A stretch of DNA of 64,000 nucleotides from Murdochiella vaginalis (GCF_900119705.1 NZ_LT632322.1:682001-746000), one strand, 5' to 3'. Positions 16,722 to 24,910 are shown, counted from the stretch's first letter. Notes: a model not told the origin generated them from the sequence alone. A program made the numbers and translations.

Positions 16722-18629
16722 ATGGAAAAGAGTGTATCCCGCGCGGAGGTGCCGGTCCGGGAGACTTGGGATCTTCGTCCGATTTTTGAAACCGAAGAAG
16801 CCTTTGAGGCGGCGTTTACAAAGGTGGAAAAAGAGGCCGATGCGTTTGTGACCCGCTATGACGGCACATGGACGTCGGCAAAGCAAGTGAATGAAGCCTT
16901 GACGGCCTATGCGCTTCTGTTCGCAAAAGTGGAACGCCTGGAGGCATACGCCTCTTTGCAAGTGGAAGAGGATACTTCCAATAAGACCAATGCCCAACGG
17001 GAGGCCCGCACCGCGGCGCGTCTCGCCATCCTCGGCAAGAAGCTGGCGTTTGTGCCCATCACCCTTGCCCATGCGAAGGAGGCCATCCGAGAAGAATCGG
17101 CTCGCCTCATGCCGAAGCATGCGCGCTACCTTGCGCGCCTTGCCAAAGACAAGGCACATTTTCTCTCGCCGGAAACCGAAGCGACGCTTGCCGCCTTAGC
17201 ACCCACCTTTTACGCACCGGAGCAAATCTATGCGGACAGCAAATTCGGCGATACGGTCTTTCCGCCGTTTACGGTGAACGGAAAAACCGTCCAGATGACC
17301 TACAATACCTTTGAAAATCGCTATGAAACGGAAACAGATCATGCGTTGCGCCATAAGGCGGCAGAAGTCTTTTACGGCGAGCTCTCCCGTCATCGTCATG
17401 TCACCGCTTCCGCGTATAATGCCCGTGTTCAGCAGGAGAAAATCGAAGCGGATCTGCGCGGTTATGATTCCGTGTTTTCCTTCCTTTTGGCCGACCAAGA
17501 GGTTCCGCGCGAACTGTATGACCGCCAGATTGACGTCATTATGCAGGATCTGGCGCCCATAATGCAGAAGTATGCGCGTCTGCTGCAGCGCGTCTACGAT
17601 CTGCCTTCCATGACGAGCTATGATCTCAAGTTGGAGCTGGATCCCACGTTTGTTTCCCACGTCTCGTATGAGGAAGCGGCGACGTACATTAAAGACGGTC
17701 TTTCCATTCTGGGAGAAGATTATGTACAAATGCTTTCGCAGGCATTCAACGATCGGTGGATTGATTATGCCGAAAACCAGGGCAAGTGCACCGGTGCCTT
17801 CTGTGCCGACGTTTACGGCGTTCATCCCTATATTCTTACCAGTTTCAATTATCGTATGGATGAGGTGGCGACCCTGGCCCATGAACTGGGCCATGCCGGC
17901 CAAAGCGTTCTCACCTGTGCGGCGCAGCCCTATCTCAACAAGGAAATGTCACTTTACATGGTGGAGTCGCCCTCGACCACCAATGAGCTCATCATGGAAA
18001 ACTATTTGCTCCAGAAAGCCGGCGACAACAAGCGCGAACGCCGTTGGGTGCTTTCGCAGATGCTTTCCAAGACCTACTACCACAACTTCGTGACGCATCT
18101 CTTGGAGGCAGCCTATCAGCGTGAAGTCTACCGTATCGTGGACGGTGGCGGCTCCGTGGATGCCGATGATCTTTCCGGCATTTATCGCGACGTCTTGACA
18201 CGCTTCTGGGGCGATGCTGTAGAAATCAAGGACGGTTCCACGCTCACCTGGATGCGCCAGCCCCACTACTACAACGGCCTTTATTCCTATACCTATTCCG
18301 CCGGCCTTACCGTCGGAACCCAGATGGCGCTTCGCCTGATGGCGTCCTCGGGGGCGGATGGAAAAGGCGATGCCACGTCCGGAAAGGCCGGCAGCTCGGA
18401 TCGAAACAAGGTTGGACGGAACGACCGTGCGGCGGGGGAGGCTCATGCCGGCGGATCGGATCGTCAAGCGGTCGTCAAGGCATGGCGTTCCTTCCTCTCG
18501 GCCGGCGGATCGCTGAATCCTATTGCCCAGGCCGCTCTTGTCGACGTGGACATTACCACCGACAAACCCCTGAAAGATACGATTCGCTATATCGGTTCGA
18601 TTGTGGATGAACTGGTGGAATTAAGCTAA
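16722..18629 (+). CDS. pepF: Oligoendopeptidase F (M3 family) with C-terminal insert
   Basis: Cytoplasmic zinc peptidase cutting short peptides. The start is the ATG at 16722 behind AAAGGAG, not the in-frame ATG at 16671; the protein is 635 residues. The zinc motif HELGH is at 387-391, followed by the ESPSTTNELIMENYLL segment carrying the third ligand Glu, and the substrate loop HYYNGLYSYTYSAGL. Between residues about 542 and 582 there is a Gly/Ser/Asp/Lys-rich low-complexity stretch (SSGADGKGDATSGKAGSSD and on) inside a region normally compact in PepF. It probably forms a flexible loop; the flanking GGSLNP and final helices are intact. Confidence 0.93.
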   Translation: MEKSVSRAEVPVRETWDLRPIFETEEAFEAAFTKVEKEADAFVTRYDGTWTSAKQVNEALTAYALLFAKVERLEAYASLQVEEDTSNKTNAQREARTAARLAILGKKLAFVPITLAHAKEAIREESARLMPKHARYLARLAKDKAHFLSPETEATLAALAPTFYAPEQIYADSKFGDTVFPPFTVNGKTVQMTYNTFENRYETETDHALRHKAAEVFYGELSRHRHVTASAYNARVQQEKIEADLRGYDSVFSFLLADQEVPRELYDRQIDVIMQDLAPIMQKYARLLQRVYDLPSMTSYDLKLELDPTFVSHVSYEEAATYIKDGLSILGEDYVQMLSQAFNDRWIDYAENQGKCTGAFCADVYGVHPYILTSFNYRMDEVATLAHELGHAGQSVLTCAAQPYLNKEMSLYMVESPSTTNELIMENYLLQKAGDNKRERRWVLSQMLSKTYYHNFVTHLLEAAYQREVYRIVDGGGSVDADDLSGIYRDVLTRFWGDAVEIKDGSTLTWMRQPHYYNGLYSYTYSAGLTVGTQMALRLMASSGADGKGDATSGKAGSSDRNKVGRNDRAAGEAHAGGSDRQAVVKAWRSFLSAGGSLNPIAQAALVDVDITTDKPLKDTIRYIGSIVDELVELS

Positions 18630-18633
18630 AAGC

Positions 18634-18696
18634 CCAAGCCGCCCCGCCCGCTCGCCGCTCGCTGGACCAAGCCGTCCCGCCCGCTCGCCGCTCGCT
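18634..18696. repeat. 33-bp direct duplication
   Basis: A 30-bp GC-rich sequence starting CCAAGCCG and ending CGCTCGCT occurs at 18634-18663 and 18667-18696 with one difference. An inverted partner (CGGGGCGGCTTGG, about 18759-18771) could pair with it. Confidence 0.75.
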
Positions 18697-18760
18697 TCGC
18701 CTCGGCGCAGCATCTGCGGAAGATTTGCTTCCGGCTCGTCGAAGAGGCGGCTCGCGGACG
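18663..18760 (-). repeat. Dispersed ~80-bp element, copy 2
   Basis: Read on the minus strand it contains TCCGCGAGCCGCCTCTTCGA, then CGAGCCGGAAG and, 59 bp from the start, GCCGAGG followed by CGAAGCGAGC. It is collinear without gaps with copy 3 over 59 bp. In one frame it reads PSASRLFDEPE with a later RRGEASGERAG. Confidence 0.7.
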
Positions 18761-18838
18761 GGGCGGCTTGGCGGGGAGAGCGGGCAAGGGTTGTTTTGGA
18801 GGCAGAATTGCTGAGGGGCTTGTGATTTACGTCTGTAG

Positions 18839-19265
18839 CGATGGTGGCGGATTGCTGAAATCGCGCTTCCGCCACCATCGTTTTCGGCTTGGGTGATGGT
18901 GGTGGTTTGCTGAAATCGCGCTTCCGCCACCATCGTTTTTATGGTCGGTGATGGTGGCGGTTTGCTGAAATCGCGCTTCCGCCACCATCGCTTGCGGCTT
19001 GAGTGATGGTGGCGGTTTGCTGAAAACGGGCTTCCGCCACCATCGTTTTCGGCTTGGGTGATGGTGGCAGTTGGGCCAAAACGGGCTTCCGCCACCATCA
19101 GTTGCGGCTGAGGCGATGGTGGCAGTTTGAGGGAAATGGGCTTCCGCCACCATCGTTTTCGGCTTTGGCGATGGTGGCTATTCGCGGAAATTGCGCTACC
19201 ACCACCACTATTTGCGACTTCGACGATGGTGGCGGTTTGTCGAAATCGTGCTTCCGCCACCATCG
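18839..19265. repeat. Eight-unit 55-bp tandem hairpin array
   Basis: Units start at 18839, 18894, 18949, 19004, 19059, 19114, 19169 and 19224, exactly 55 bp apart. Each has a 42-bp body with arms (C/T)GATGGTGGCGG and CCGCCACCATCG, a loop of about 18 bp and a 13-bp linker (often TTTTCGGCTTGGG). Arm changes often keep pairing: unit 5 has T at the start and A at the end, and unit 2 has a T-G wobble. The 55-bp period is not a multiple of 3, so it is not a coding repeat. Unit 7 is the most decayed. Confidence 0.92.
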
Positions 19266-19370
19266 TAGAAAGGCGGTGCCGACCTGCGGTCGGCGGTTTC
19301 GGCGTTATACGGCTTTATTTTTCGCTGCTTGCCGCAAGGATCGTGTTTATTTTGCAATTATCGCGTAACC

Positions 19371-19594
19371 ACTCTACAAAATGACGAACGGACTTAGAGT
19401 GGTTTCGCTATTTCAGCAATTCCACTCTACAAGATGACGAACGAGTGTAGAGTGGTTTCGCTATTTTGGCAATTTCACTCTACAGGATGATGAACGAGTG
19501 TAGAGTGGGTTCACTATTTTGGCAATTTCACTCTACAGGATGAAGCACGGATGTAGAGTGGTTTCGCTATTTTGGCAATTTCACTCTACAAGAT
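19371..19594. repeat. Five-copy 53-bp tandem hairpin array
   Basis: ACTCTACA starts at 19371, 19424, 19477, 19530 and 19583, exactly 53 bp apart. In units 2-4 it pairs with TGTAGAGT after a loop of about 14 bp, and then comes the linker GGTTTCGCTATTTTGGCAAT. Unit 1 has a variant right arm and unit 5 is cut after the left arm. It is unrelated in sequence to the 55-bp array. Confidence 0.9.
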
Positions 19595-19693
19595 AAGGAG
19601 CCGGCCTGCGGCCGGCGGTTTGAAAACGCCGCCGAAGGCGGCTTCCTTCTGCAAATCGCGCCGCCAACATCGTTTCCGGCGGCGCACCTTTAC

Positions 19694-19725
19694 AAAAAAG
19701 GAAGCGACGCGCCCGTCGCTTCCTT
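19694..19725 (-). terminator. Terminator of the liv operon
   Basis: On the minus strand the stem GGAAGCGAC / GTCGCTTCC with a 6-nt loop is followed by TTTTTTG. It lies about 260 bp past the livF stop, beyond the 35-bp repeats. Confidence 0.85.
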
Positions 19726-19809
19726 AATCTGTAATCCGTGTTCAAAGCCGCACGCAAAAATGCTTTGTTCTCCGCAATTTATTCGCCCGCACCATCCACC
19801 ACCCCGGCA

Positions 19810-19895
19810 TCCTTCCGCGCACCGCATCTTCGACGAACCGGAAGTTCGCCATCCACGAGTATATCGCCGAGGAGAAGCCGGCGGTGGAAGGAAGG
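19810..19895 (+). repeat. Dispersed ~80-bp element, copy 3
   Basis: Contains TCCGCGCACCGCATCTTCGA, then CGAACCGGAAG, and GCCGAGGAGAAGCC 59 bp from the start, collinear with copy 2. In the shared frame it reads PSAHRIFDEPE and later RRGEAGGGRKG. It runs into the 35-bp repeats. Confidence 0.7.
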
Positions 19896-19979
19896 GTGCT
19901 GGGGCGGACATGCCGGCGGTGGAAGGAAGGGTGCCGGGGTGGACATGCCGACGGCGCAAGGGAGGGCGCCGGGGAGGCC
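19875..19979. repeat. Three 35-bp direct repeats beside the livF stop
   Basis: Units at 19875-19909, 19910-19944 and 19945-19979, each of the form (A)GCCGGCGGTGGAAGGAAGG then GTGCYGGGGYGGAC. The third is more divergent. The array ends 6 bp before the livF stop codon. Confidence 0.85.
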
Positions 19980-19985
19980 CTTCGC

Positions 19986-20705
19986 TTATCCTCCCAAATA
20001 CGCCTTCTTGATTTCCGGCGCGTGCAATAATTCTTCGCCGGAGCCTTCCATCACAATGCGACCGGTTTCCATGACGTAACAGCGGTCGGCGACGGAGAGC
20101 GCGGCTTGCGCATTTTGTTCCACCAAGAGGATGGTGGTGCCGGCCTCATGCAGGCGGCGAATGATAGCAAAGATCTGCTCCACAATGAGCGGGGCCAAGC
20201 CCATGGAGGGCTCATCGAGCATGAGCATCTTCGGGTGCGACATCAGCGCGCGACCAATGGCGAGCATCTGCTGTTCACCGCCGGAGAGCGTGCCGGCAAT
20301 CTGCTCGCGTCGTTCTTCCAGACGGGGGAAAAGCGTGTATACGCGTTCATAACCGGCTTGTACAACCGTTTCGTCTGCTTGAAGATACGCGCCCATGCGC
20401 AGATTTTCTTCCACCGTCATTTTGGTAAAAACGCGGCGGCCTTCCGGAGATTGGGCAATTCCGCGTCCGACGATTTTATGTGCCGGGACATGAACCAAAT
20501 CCGCTCCTTCAAATGTGATGGTGCCGGATTTGATGGGCAGAAGTCCGGAAATGGACTGCAATGTGGTCGTTTTACCGGCGCCGTTGGCACCGATTAAGGT
20601 GACAATTTCGCCTTCATTCACATGAAAGGAAATGTCTTTGATGGCGTGAATGGCGCCATAGTACACGTTGAGACCTTCTACCTGCAGCAAGGTTTTCTCA
20701 GGCAT
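19986..20705 (-). CDS. livF: Branched-chain amino acid ABC transporter ATPase LivF
   Basis: One of two ATPases powering branched-chain amino acid import. The start is the ATG at 20705 behind AAAGGAGGC; this overlaps the end of livG by eight bases, so translation is coupled. The 239-residue protein has Walker A GANGAGKTT, the family-typical SPEGRRVFTKMTVEENL, signature LSGGEQQM, Walker B MLMLDEPSMGLAP and the H-loop EQN. It is the last gene of livJHMGF. Confidence 0.95.
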   Translation of the reverse strand: MPEKTLLQVEGLNVYYGAIHAIKDISFHVNEGEIVTLIGANGAGKTTTLQSISGLLPIKSGTITFEGADLVHVPAHKIVGRGIAQSPEGRRVFTKMTVEENLRMGAYLQADETVVQAGYERVYTLFPRLEERREQIAGTLSGGEQQMLAIGRALMSHPKMLMLDEPSMGLAPLIVEQIFAIIRRLHEAGTTILLVEQNAQAALSVADRCYVMETGRIVMEGSGEELLHAPEIKKAYLGG

Positions 20706-21582
20706 GCGACGCCTCCTTTCCCAAATAGGCTTCAATCACCGACGGGTCGTTGGACACCTCCGAGGGCGTGCCTTTGGCGATGATGCGGCCGAAATTGAGC
20801 ACCGCAATTCCTTCACAGATGCCCATGACAAGATTCATGTCGTGCTCAATGAGGAAAATCGCAATTTGGAACCGATCCCGAATGTAGACAATGTTATCCA
20901 TCAGCTCCGCCGTTTCGGACGGGTTCATGCCGGCGGCCGGCTCATCCAACAGGAGAATCTTGGGATTGGTGGCCAGCGCGCGTACGATTTCCAAGCGCCG
21001 TTGGGCGCCATAGGGAAGAGAGTCCGACTCCTGATTCGCCAAGTCCTGAAGGTTGAAAATAGAAAGAAGGTCCAGCGCTTTTTCGCGGGCCTCTTTTTCC
21101 TGCTGCCAATATTTGGGCAGGCGCAGGAAGGTGTCGACCATGGAATAGGTCGAACGCTGATGCAGGGCAATCAGAATGTTTTCAAGGACGGTCAAATTCT
21201 TGAACAGACGAATGTTCTGGAAGGTGCGCGCAATGCCGGCCTGATTGAGCTGCGGCGTATTCATGCGAAGCGCATCACGGCCGTCCAGAAGAATCGTGCC
21301 GCGCGTAGGATCATAGACGCGCGTAAGCAAGTTAAAGATTGTGGTCTTTCCGGCACCGTTCGGGCCGATGAGGCCGGCGATTTCGGTGCGCCCGATGGCG
21401 ATATCAAAATCACTGACGGCGGTCAGTCCGCCGAAATCAATGCCCAGATTGCGGCATTCGAGAATGGGCGCACTTTGGACATCGCGCTCCGGAATGCGGT
21501 TTCGACTCGGCACGGGCACCAGTTTTGTTTCCGGGCGATTGCGCCAATTCTGTCCTGTGGTCGGATGCGAAGGATTAGGCAT
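20698..21582 (-). CDS. livG: Branched-chain amino acid ABC transporter ATPase LivG
   Basis: Second ATPase of the Liv importer, 294 residues. Walker A GPNGAGKTT, signature LPYGAQRR (the LivG form of the motif), Walker B ILLLDEPAAGMNP and EHDMNLVMGIC identify it. About 40 hydrophilic residues (TTGQNWRNRPETKLVPVPS) precede the usual N-terminus; the ATG has AAAGGAGGA in front, so this extension appears real. It overlaps livM upstream and livF downstream. Confidence 0.95.
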   Translation of the reverse strand: MPNPSHPTTGQNWRNRPETKLVPVPSRNRIPERDVQSAPILECRNLGIDFGGLTAVSDFDIAIGRTEIAGLIGPNGAGKTTIFNLLTRVYDPTRGTILLDGRDALRMNTPQLNQAGIARTFQNIRLFKNLTVLENILIALHQRSTYSMVDTFLRLPKYWQQEKEAREKALDLLSIFNLQDLANQESDSLPYGAQRRLEIVRALATNPKILLLDEPAAGMNPSETAELMDNIVYIRDRFQIAIFLIEHDMNLVMGICEGIAVLNFGRIIAKGTPSEVSNDPSVIEAYLGKEASHA

Positions 21583-22615
21583 GCTCTTCCTCCTTTCCCG
21601 TCTTCTTGCGCCGTGCCAGCACCTTTTCCACCCACCGGCTCAGCGAAAAGTCATAGTCGCCGAGGAGGCCCTTCGGACGGAAAATCATCATCAGAATGAG
21701 CAGCAAGGCGAAGGCGACCATGCGGTAGCTCTCAAAACCGCGGAGAAGCTCCTGCAAGGTCGTATACAGGGTGGCCGAAAGAACGGAGCCAAGCATGGAG
21801 CCCATGCCGCCAAGGACGACAATGACCAGCACCTCAATGGACTTCATGAAGGTGAAGCTCGTGGGATAGAGGGAGCCCAGATAGCCGGCATAAAGCGCTC
21901 CGGCCAGCCCTGCCAAGGCCGCAGAAAAGGCGAACGCATAGGTTTTGTAATACGTTGTGGGAATACCTACACTTTCTGCAGCAATTTCATTTTCCCGAAT
22001 GGAGAGAATCGCGCGTCCGTGACGGGATTTCATCAGCACGTGAATCAGAAAAAGACACAGCACGACGCAGATAAAAATCAGCAGCAGGCTGGTAAATTTC
22101 GGCAAACGCTTCAGCCCGGCGGCACCATACGTGAGCGTAACGCCGAAGGTCTGATCGATATTGGTCAGCACGACGCGAATAATCTCGCCGAAGCCGAGGG
22201 TGATAATGGCCAGATAGTCGCCGCGCAGACGAAGGGCCGGAATGCCGATCAGAAAGCCTAAAAAGCCGGAAACCAGCATAGCGATGAGAAGGCCTATGAG
22301 GATATAAAAGATCGCTTCCGGCGTCAGGTTGCCGCGCAGGAGCTTCGCCAGCGGCGTGGTTTTCAGATAGATGCCGGAGGCATAGGCGCCGATGGCCATA
22401 AAGCCGGCATGTCCCAAGGGCAGTTGGCCCAGATAGCCCACGGGAATATTCAATGATGCGGCCAGGATGATGTTGATGCCGACCATGATGAGGATGCCGT
22501 TCCAATATTCGGTGATGATGCCGGCGGAACGAAGCGCCATCAGCAAGACGCCACAGAGCACGATGAGCAGCGTATTTACAGCATAGCGCGCCGGCATGGG
22601 ATAGGATCGTACCAT
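21575..22615 (-). CDS. livM: Branched-chain amino acid ABC transporter permease LivM
   Basis: Membrane subunit of the Liv importer, 346 residues with about eight to ten helices. Family motifs include VGYLGQLPLGHAGFMAIGAY, GIPALRLRGDYLAIITLGFGE and VIVVLGGMGSMLGSVLSA. The start codon lies six bases after the livH stop with a weak ribosome site, so reinitiation after livH is likely; the ATG six codons later is an alternative. Confidence 0.94.
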   Translation of the reverse strand: MVRSYPMPARYAVNTLLIVLCGVLLMALRSAGIITEYWNGILIMVGINIILAASLNIPVGYLGQLPLGHAGFMAIGAYASGIYLKTTPLAKLLRGNLTPEAIFYILIGLLIAMLVSGFLGFLIGIPALRLRGDYLAIITLGFGEIIRVVLTNIDQTFGVTLTYGAAGLKRLPKFTSLLLIFICVVLCLFLIHVLMKSRHGRAILSIRENEIAAESVGIPTTYYKTYAFAFSAALAGLAGALYAGYLGSLYPTSFTFMKSIEVLVIVVLGGMGSMLGSVLSATLYTTLQELLRGFESYRMVAFALLLILMMIFRPKGLLGDYDFSLSRWVEKVLARRKKTGKEEEHA

Positions 22616-22621
22616 AGCAAC

Positions 22622-23503
22622 CTACACTTTCTCGCGCCGCGTTACGCCCATGATTCCGTCCGGTTTAAAGAGTAATACCAGAATGAGAATCGCGAAAACA
22701 ACGGCATCTTTCCAAATCGACAGACCAACGGCCGATGCCAGCACCTCCAACACGCCGATGAGCAGCCCGCCCACCATCGCACCGGGAAGCGAACCGATTC
22801 CGCCGAGAACTGCTGCGACAAAAGCCTTTAAGCCGAGCATCGAGCCCATGGTGGGGGATACCTGCGGATAGGAGCTGACATAGAGCACGGCACCGATGCC
22901 GGCGAGAGCCGATCCGATCAGGAAGGTGAAGGCGATGGTGCGATTGACATCAATGCCCATGAGTCGTGCAGCGTCCATGTCTTCGGAAACGGCGCGCATG
23001 GCCTGTCCGCGCTTGGAACGCGAAACCAGAAGCGTCAGCCCCACCATGCTTAAGACGGAAACAAAGAGTGTGACAATGGCGGCATAACTAATGCTGGTGC
23101 TGCCCAAATGCAGGGCTCCGGGCACCAGCGGATCCAAACTCTTGGCGTCCGCTCCGAAGAGAATCTGTGCACCGTTTTGCAGCAAAAAGCTCATGCCGAT
23201 GGCTGTGATTAACAGCGACAGGCGCGGCGCATTCAGAAGGGGACGGTACGCGATTTGTTGGATGAGAAGGCCGACAATCGTGGAAGCCAAAACGGCGATC
23301 ATCGCCGCCAAAACGGGATGAAGATGAAATTGCACCAAGGCATAAAACAGACTGTAGGCACCGATCATGATAACGTCTCCGTGCGCAAAATTGAGCAGGA
23401 GAATAATGCCATAGACCATGGAATAGCCCAAAGCGACTAAGGCATAGATGGAGCCGGTCTGTAAGCCGTTGATGAATTGCGTAAAAAATAAAGATAAATT
23501 CAT
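22622..23503 (-). CDS. livH: Branched-chain amino acid ABC transporter permease LivH
   Basis: Partner permease of LivM. The start is the ATG at 23503 behind CGGAGGAAC; the longer in-frame ORF reaches back into the terminator hairpin and is not used. The 293-residue protein shows LQTGSIYALVALGYSMVYGI, LLNFAHGDVIMIGAY and AAVLGGIGSLPGAMVGGLL, all typical of LivH. Confidence 0.95.
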   Translation of the reverse strand: MNLSLFFTQFINGLQTGSIYALVALGYSMVYGIILLLNFAHGDVIMIGAYSLFYALVQFHLHPVLAAMIAVLASTIVGLLIQQIAYRPLLNAPRLSLLITAIGMSFLLQNGAQILFGADAKSLDPLVPGALHLGSTSISYAAIVTLFVSVLSMVGLTLLVSRSKRGQAMRAVSEDMDAARLMGIDVNRTIAFTFLIGSALAGIGAVLYVSSYPQVSPTMGSMLGLKAFVAAVLGGIGSLPGAMVGGLLIGVLEVLASAVGLSIWKDAVVFAILILVLLFKPDGIMGVTRREKV

Positions 23504-23540
23504 ACGTTCCTCCGAAGGATTCCGAACAGCGCGGATAAAA

Positions 23541-23566
23541 AAGACGCCGACGATCGTCGGCGTCTT
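23541..23566 (-). terminator. Attenuating palindrome between livJ and livH
   Basis: Palindrome GACGCCGACGATCGTCGGCGTC flanked by AA/TT; read on the minus strand the stem is followed by TTTTTTATCC. It would end many transcripts after livJ, leaving the binding protein in excess over the membrane genes. Confidence 0.82.
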
Positions 23567-23583
23567 TTCCGGCGAAGCGAAAA

Positions 23584-24789
23584 TCAATACATTTCTTTGA
23601 AGACTTCTTGTCCGTTCTTCAATTCGATAATCGCTGCCTCCTTAATCGGGTTGTTCTGTTCATCAAAGGAATAGGTGCCGGTGATGCCTTTCAGATTGGA
23701 AGCACCCTTGAGCGCTGCAATGACGGCTTCATAGTATTCCGGTGTTTGCGGGGCGAGCCCTTTCTCTTCCGCTGCTTTGAGCCCGTAGGTCATCAGCATG
23801 GCAGCATCGTAACCGAGTGGGGCAAACATATTCGGCACATCCGAAGAGAATGCCTTCTTGTAGTTGGCTTCAAAGTCTTTCACGCTCTCCGTTCCCGGCG
23901 CATATCCGGAGCAATAGACCAGACCTTCCAGGTGCTCAGGGCTGGCATAATCTTTAATGGATCCCATGCCGTCGCCACCAATGAATTTTCCTTGGAATCC
24001 GGCGTTGCGGGCCGCCGTAACGGCAAGGCCGGCCTCACTGTAATAGATCGGAAGCATGATGACGTCCGGCTTGGCTGCGCTCAGCTTTGTCATTTGCGCA
24101 CGGAAGTCTTTATCGCCGGTGCCGAAGGCCTCTGTGCCGACGATGGTCATGCCAAGATCTTCCGCTGTTTTTACGAAAGAGTCTTTGATCCCTTCCGAAT
24201 AGTCGCTTCCCGTTTCATAAAAGACGGCGACGGTCTTGGCACCCAGCTTCTCTTTGGCATATTTTGCCATCTTTTCGCCCTGATACGGATCGGTAAAGCA
24301 GGAACGGAAGACGTTGGTGCGTACTTCCGGTTTATCGGCGTCCGGATCGATCACCGTGACGCCTAGCGCCGTGCCGGAGGCGGTAATCTGCGGTACATTA
24401 TCCTCAAACGTTTCATCTGCGAGCTGAATCGTGGGGCCGGTTAACACCGAACCGATAATCGCGGTGGCGCCTTCCTGTTTTGCCAGATGATACGCGTTGA
24501 TCGCTTCTACGCCGTCGCCTTTGTCATCATATTCGAGAAGCTCGACGTTCTTTCCGTTAATTCCGCCGCTCTCGTTGAGCTGATCGAACCAAAGCTTGAC
24601 CGCATTGCGCACGGGAATTCCATATTGTTGATAATCTCCGGTCGTGTTGCCGATAAAAGCAACTTTAATGGTTTTATCGGAAGCTTCTCCGCTTGCAGTC
24701 GGCTTCTTGCTGTCGTTTTCCGTGGCGTTGCCGGAACAGGCCGTCATAATAAACAACAACGTCAAAATCAAGGCACAAAATCGTTTCAT
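23584..24789 (-). CDS. livJ: Branched-chain amino acid ABC transporter binding lipoprotein LivJ
   Basis: Extracytoplasmic ligand-binding protein of the Liv importer. The start is the ATG at 24789 behind AAAGGAGCA, giving 401 residues with a lipoprotein signal (lipobox MTACSG). Peripla_BP_6 features include KVAFIGNTTGDYQQYGIP, LNESGGINGKNVELLEYDDKG and ATAIIGSVLTGPTIQLADE. It is the first gene of livJHMGF; a strong promoter and a 3' attenuator frame it. Confidence 0.94.
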   Translation of the reverse strand: MKRFCALILTLLFIMTACSGNATENDSKKPTASGEASDKTIKVAFIGNTTGDYQQYGIPVRNAVKLWFDQLNESGGINGKNVELLEYDDKGDGVEAINAYHLAKQEGATAIIGSVLTGPTIQLADETFEDNVPQITASGTALGVTVIDPDADKPEVRTNVFRSCFTDPYQGEKMAKYAKEKLGAKTVAVFYETGSDYSEGIKDSFVKTAEDLGMTIVGTEAFGTGDKDFRAQMTKLSAAKPDVIMLPIYYSEAGLAVTAARNAGFQGKFIGGDGMGSIKDYASPEHLEGLVYCSGYAPGTESVKDFEANYKKAFSSDVPNMFAPLGYDAAMLMTYGLKAAEEKGLAPQTPEYYEAVIAALKGASNLKGITGTYSFDEQNNPIKEAAIIELKNGQEVFKEMY

Positions 24790-24910
24790 ACGCTGCTCCT
24801 TTGGTTCATACGCCTGCCTCTGTGGGAGATATCCGCAAGAGAAAAAAAGGCGTCGACAGTCTTGCATTTTCCGGGGGAAAGGCCCCGCGTAAGCGCAAGA
24901 CAAAAAACGC

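Larger units (their letters stand above)
18630..19985. repeat. Gene-free repeat island between convergent genes
   Basis: About 1.36 kb between pepF (+) and livF (-) has no supported gene. In order it holds a 33-bp duplication, copy 2 of the dispersed ~80-bp element, eight 55-bp hairpin units, GC-rich palindromes, five 53-bp hairpin units, more GC palindromes, the livF terminator, copy 3 of the dispersed element and three 35-bp direct repeats. Long apparent ORFs here come from stop-poor GC-rich repeats. Confidence 0.8.

Noticed and set aside
18553-19263. Minus-strand ORF of 236 residues with repeated MVAEARF segments
   Set aside because: It runs through the 55-bp array; 55 is not a multiple of three, so the peptide pattern changes frame by frame, and there is no ribosome site or codon bias.
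18839-19594. CRISPR array
   Set aside because: Whole units, including the parts that would be spacers, are conserved; there are no variable spacers and no cas genes.
19690-19959. Minus-strand ORF of 89 residues beside livF
   Set aside because: It arises from GC-rich 35-bp repeats and the terminator region, with no ribosome site; the repeat length would break any periodic coding.
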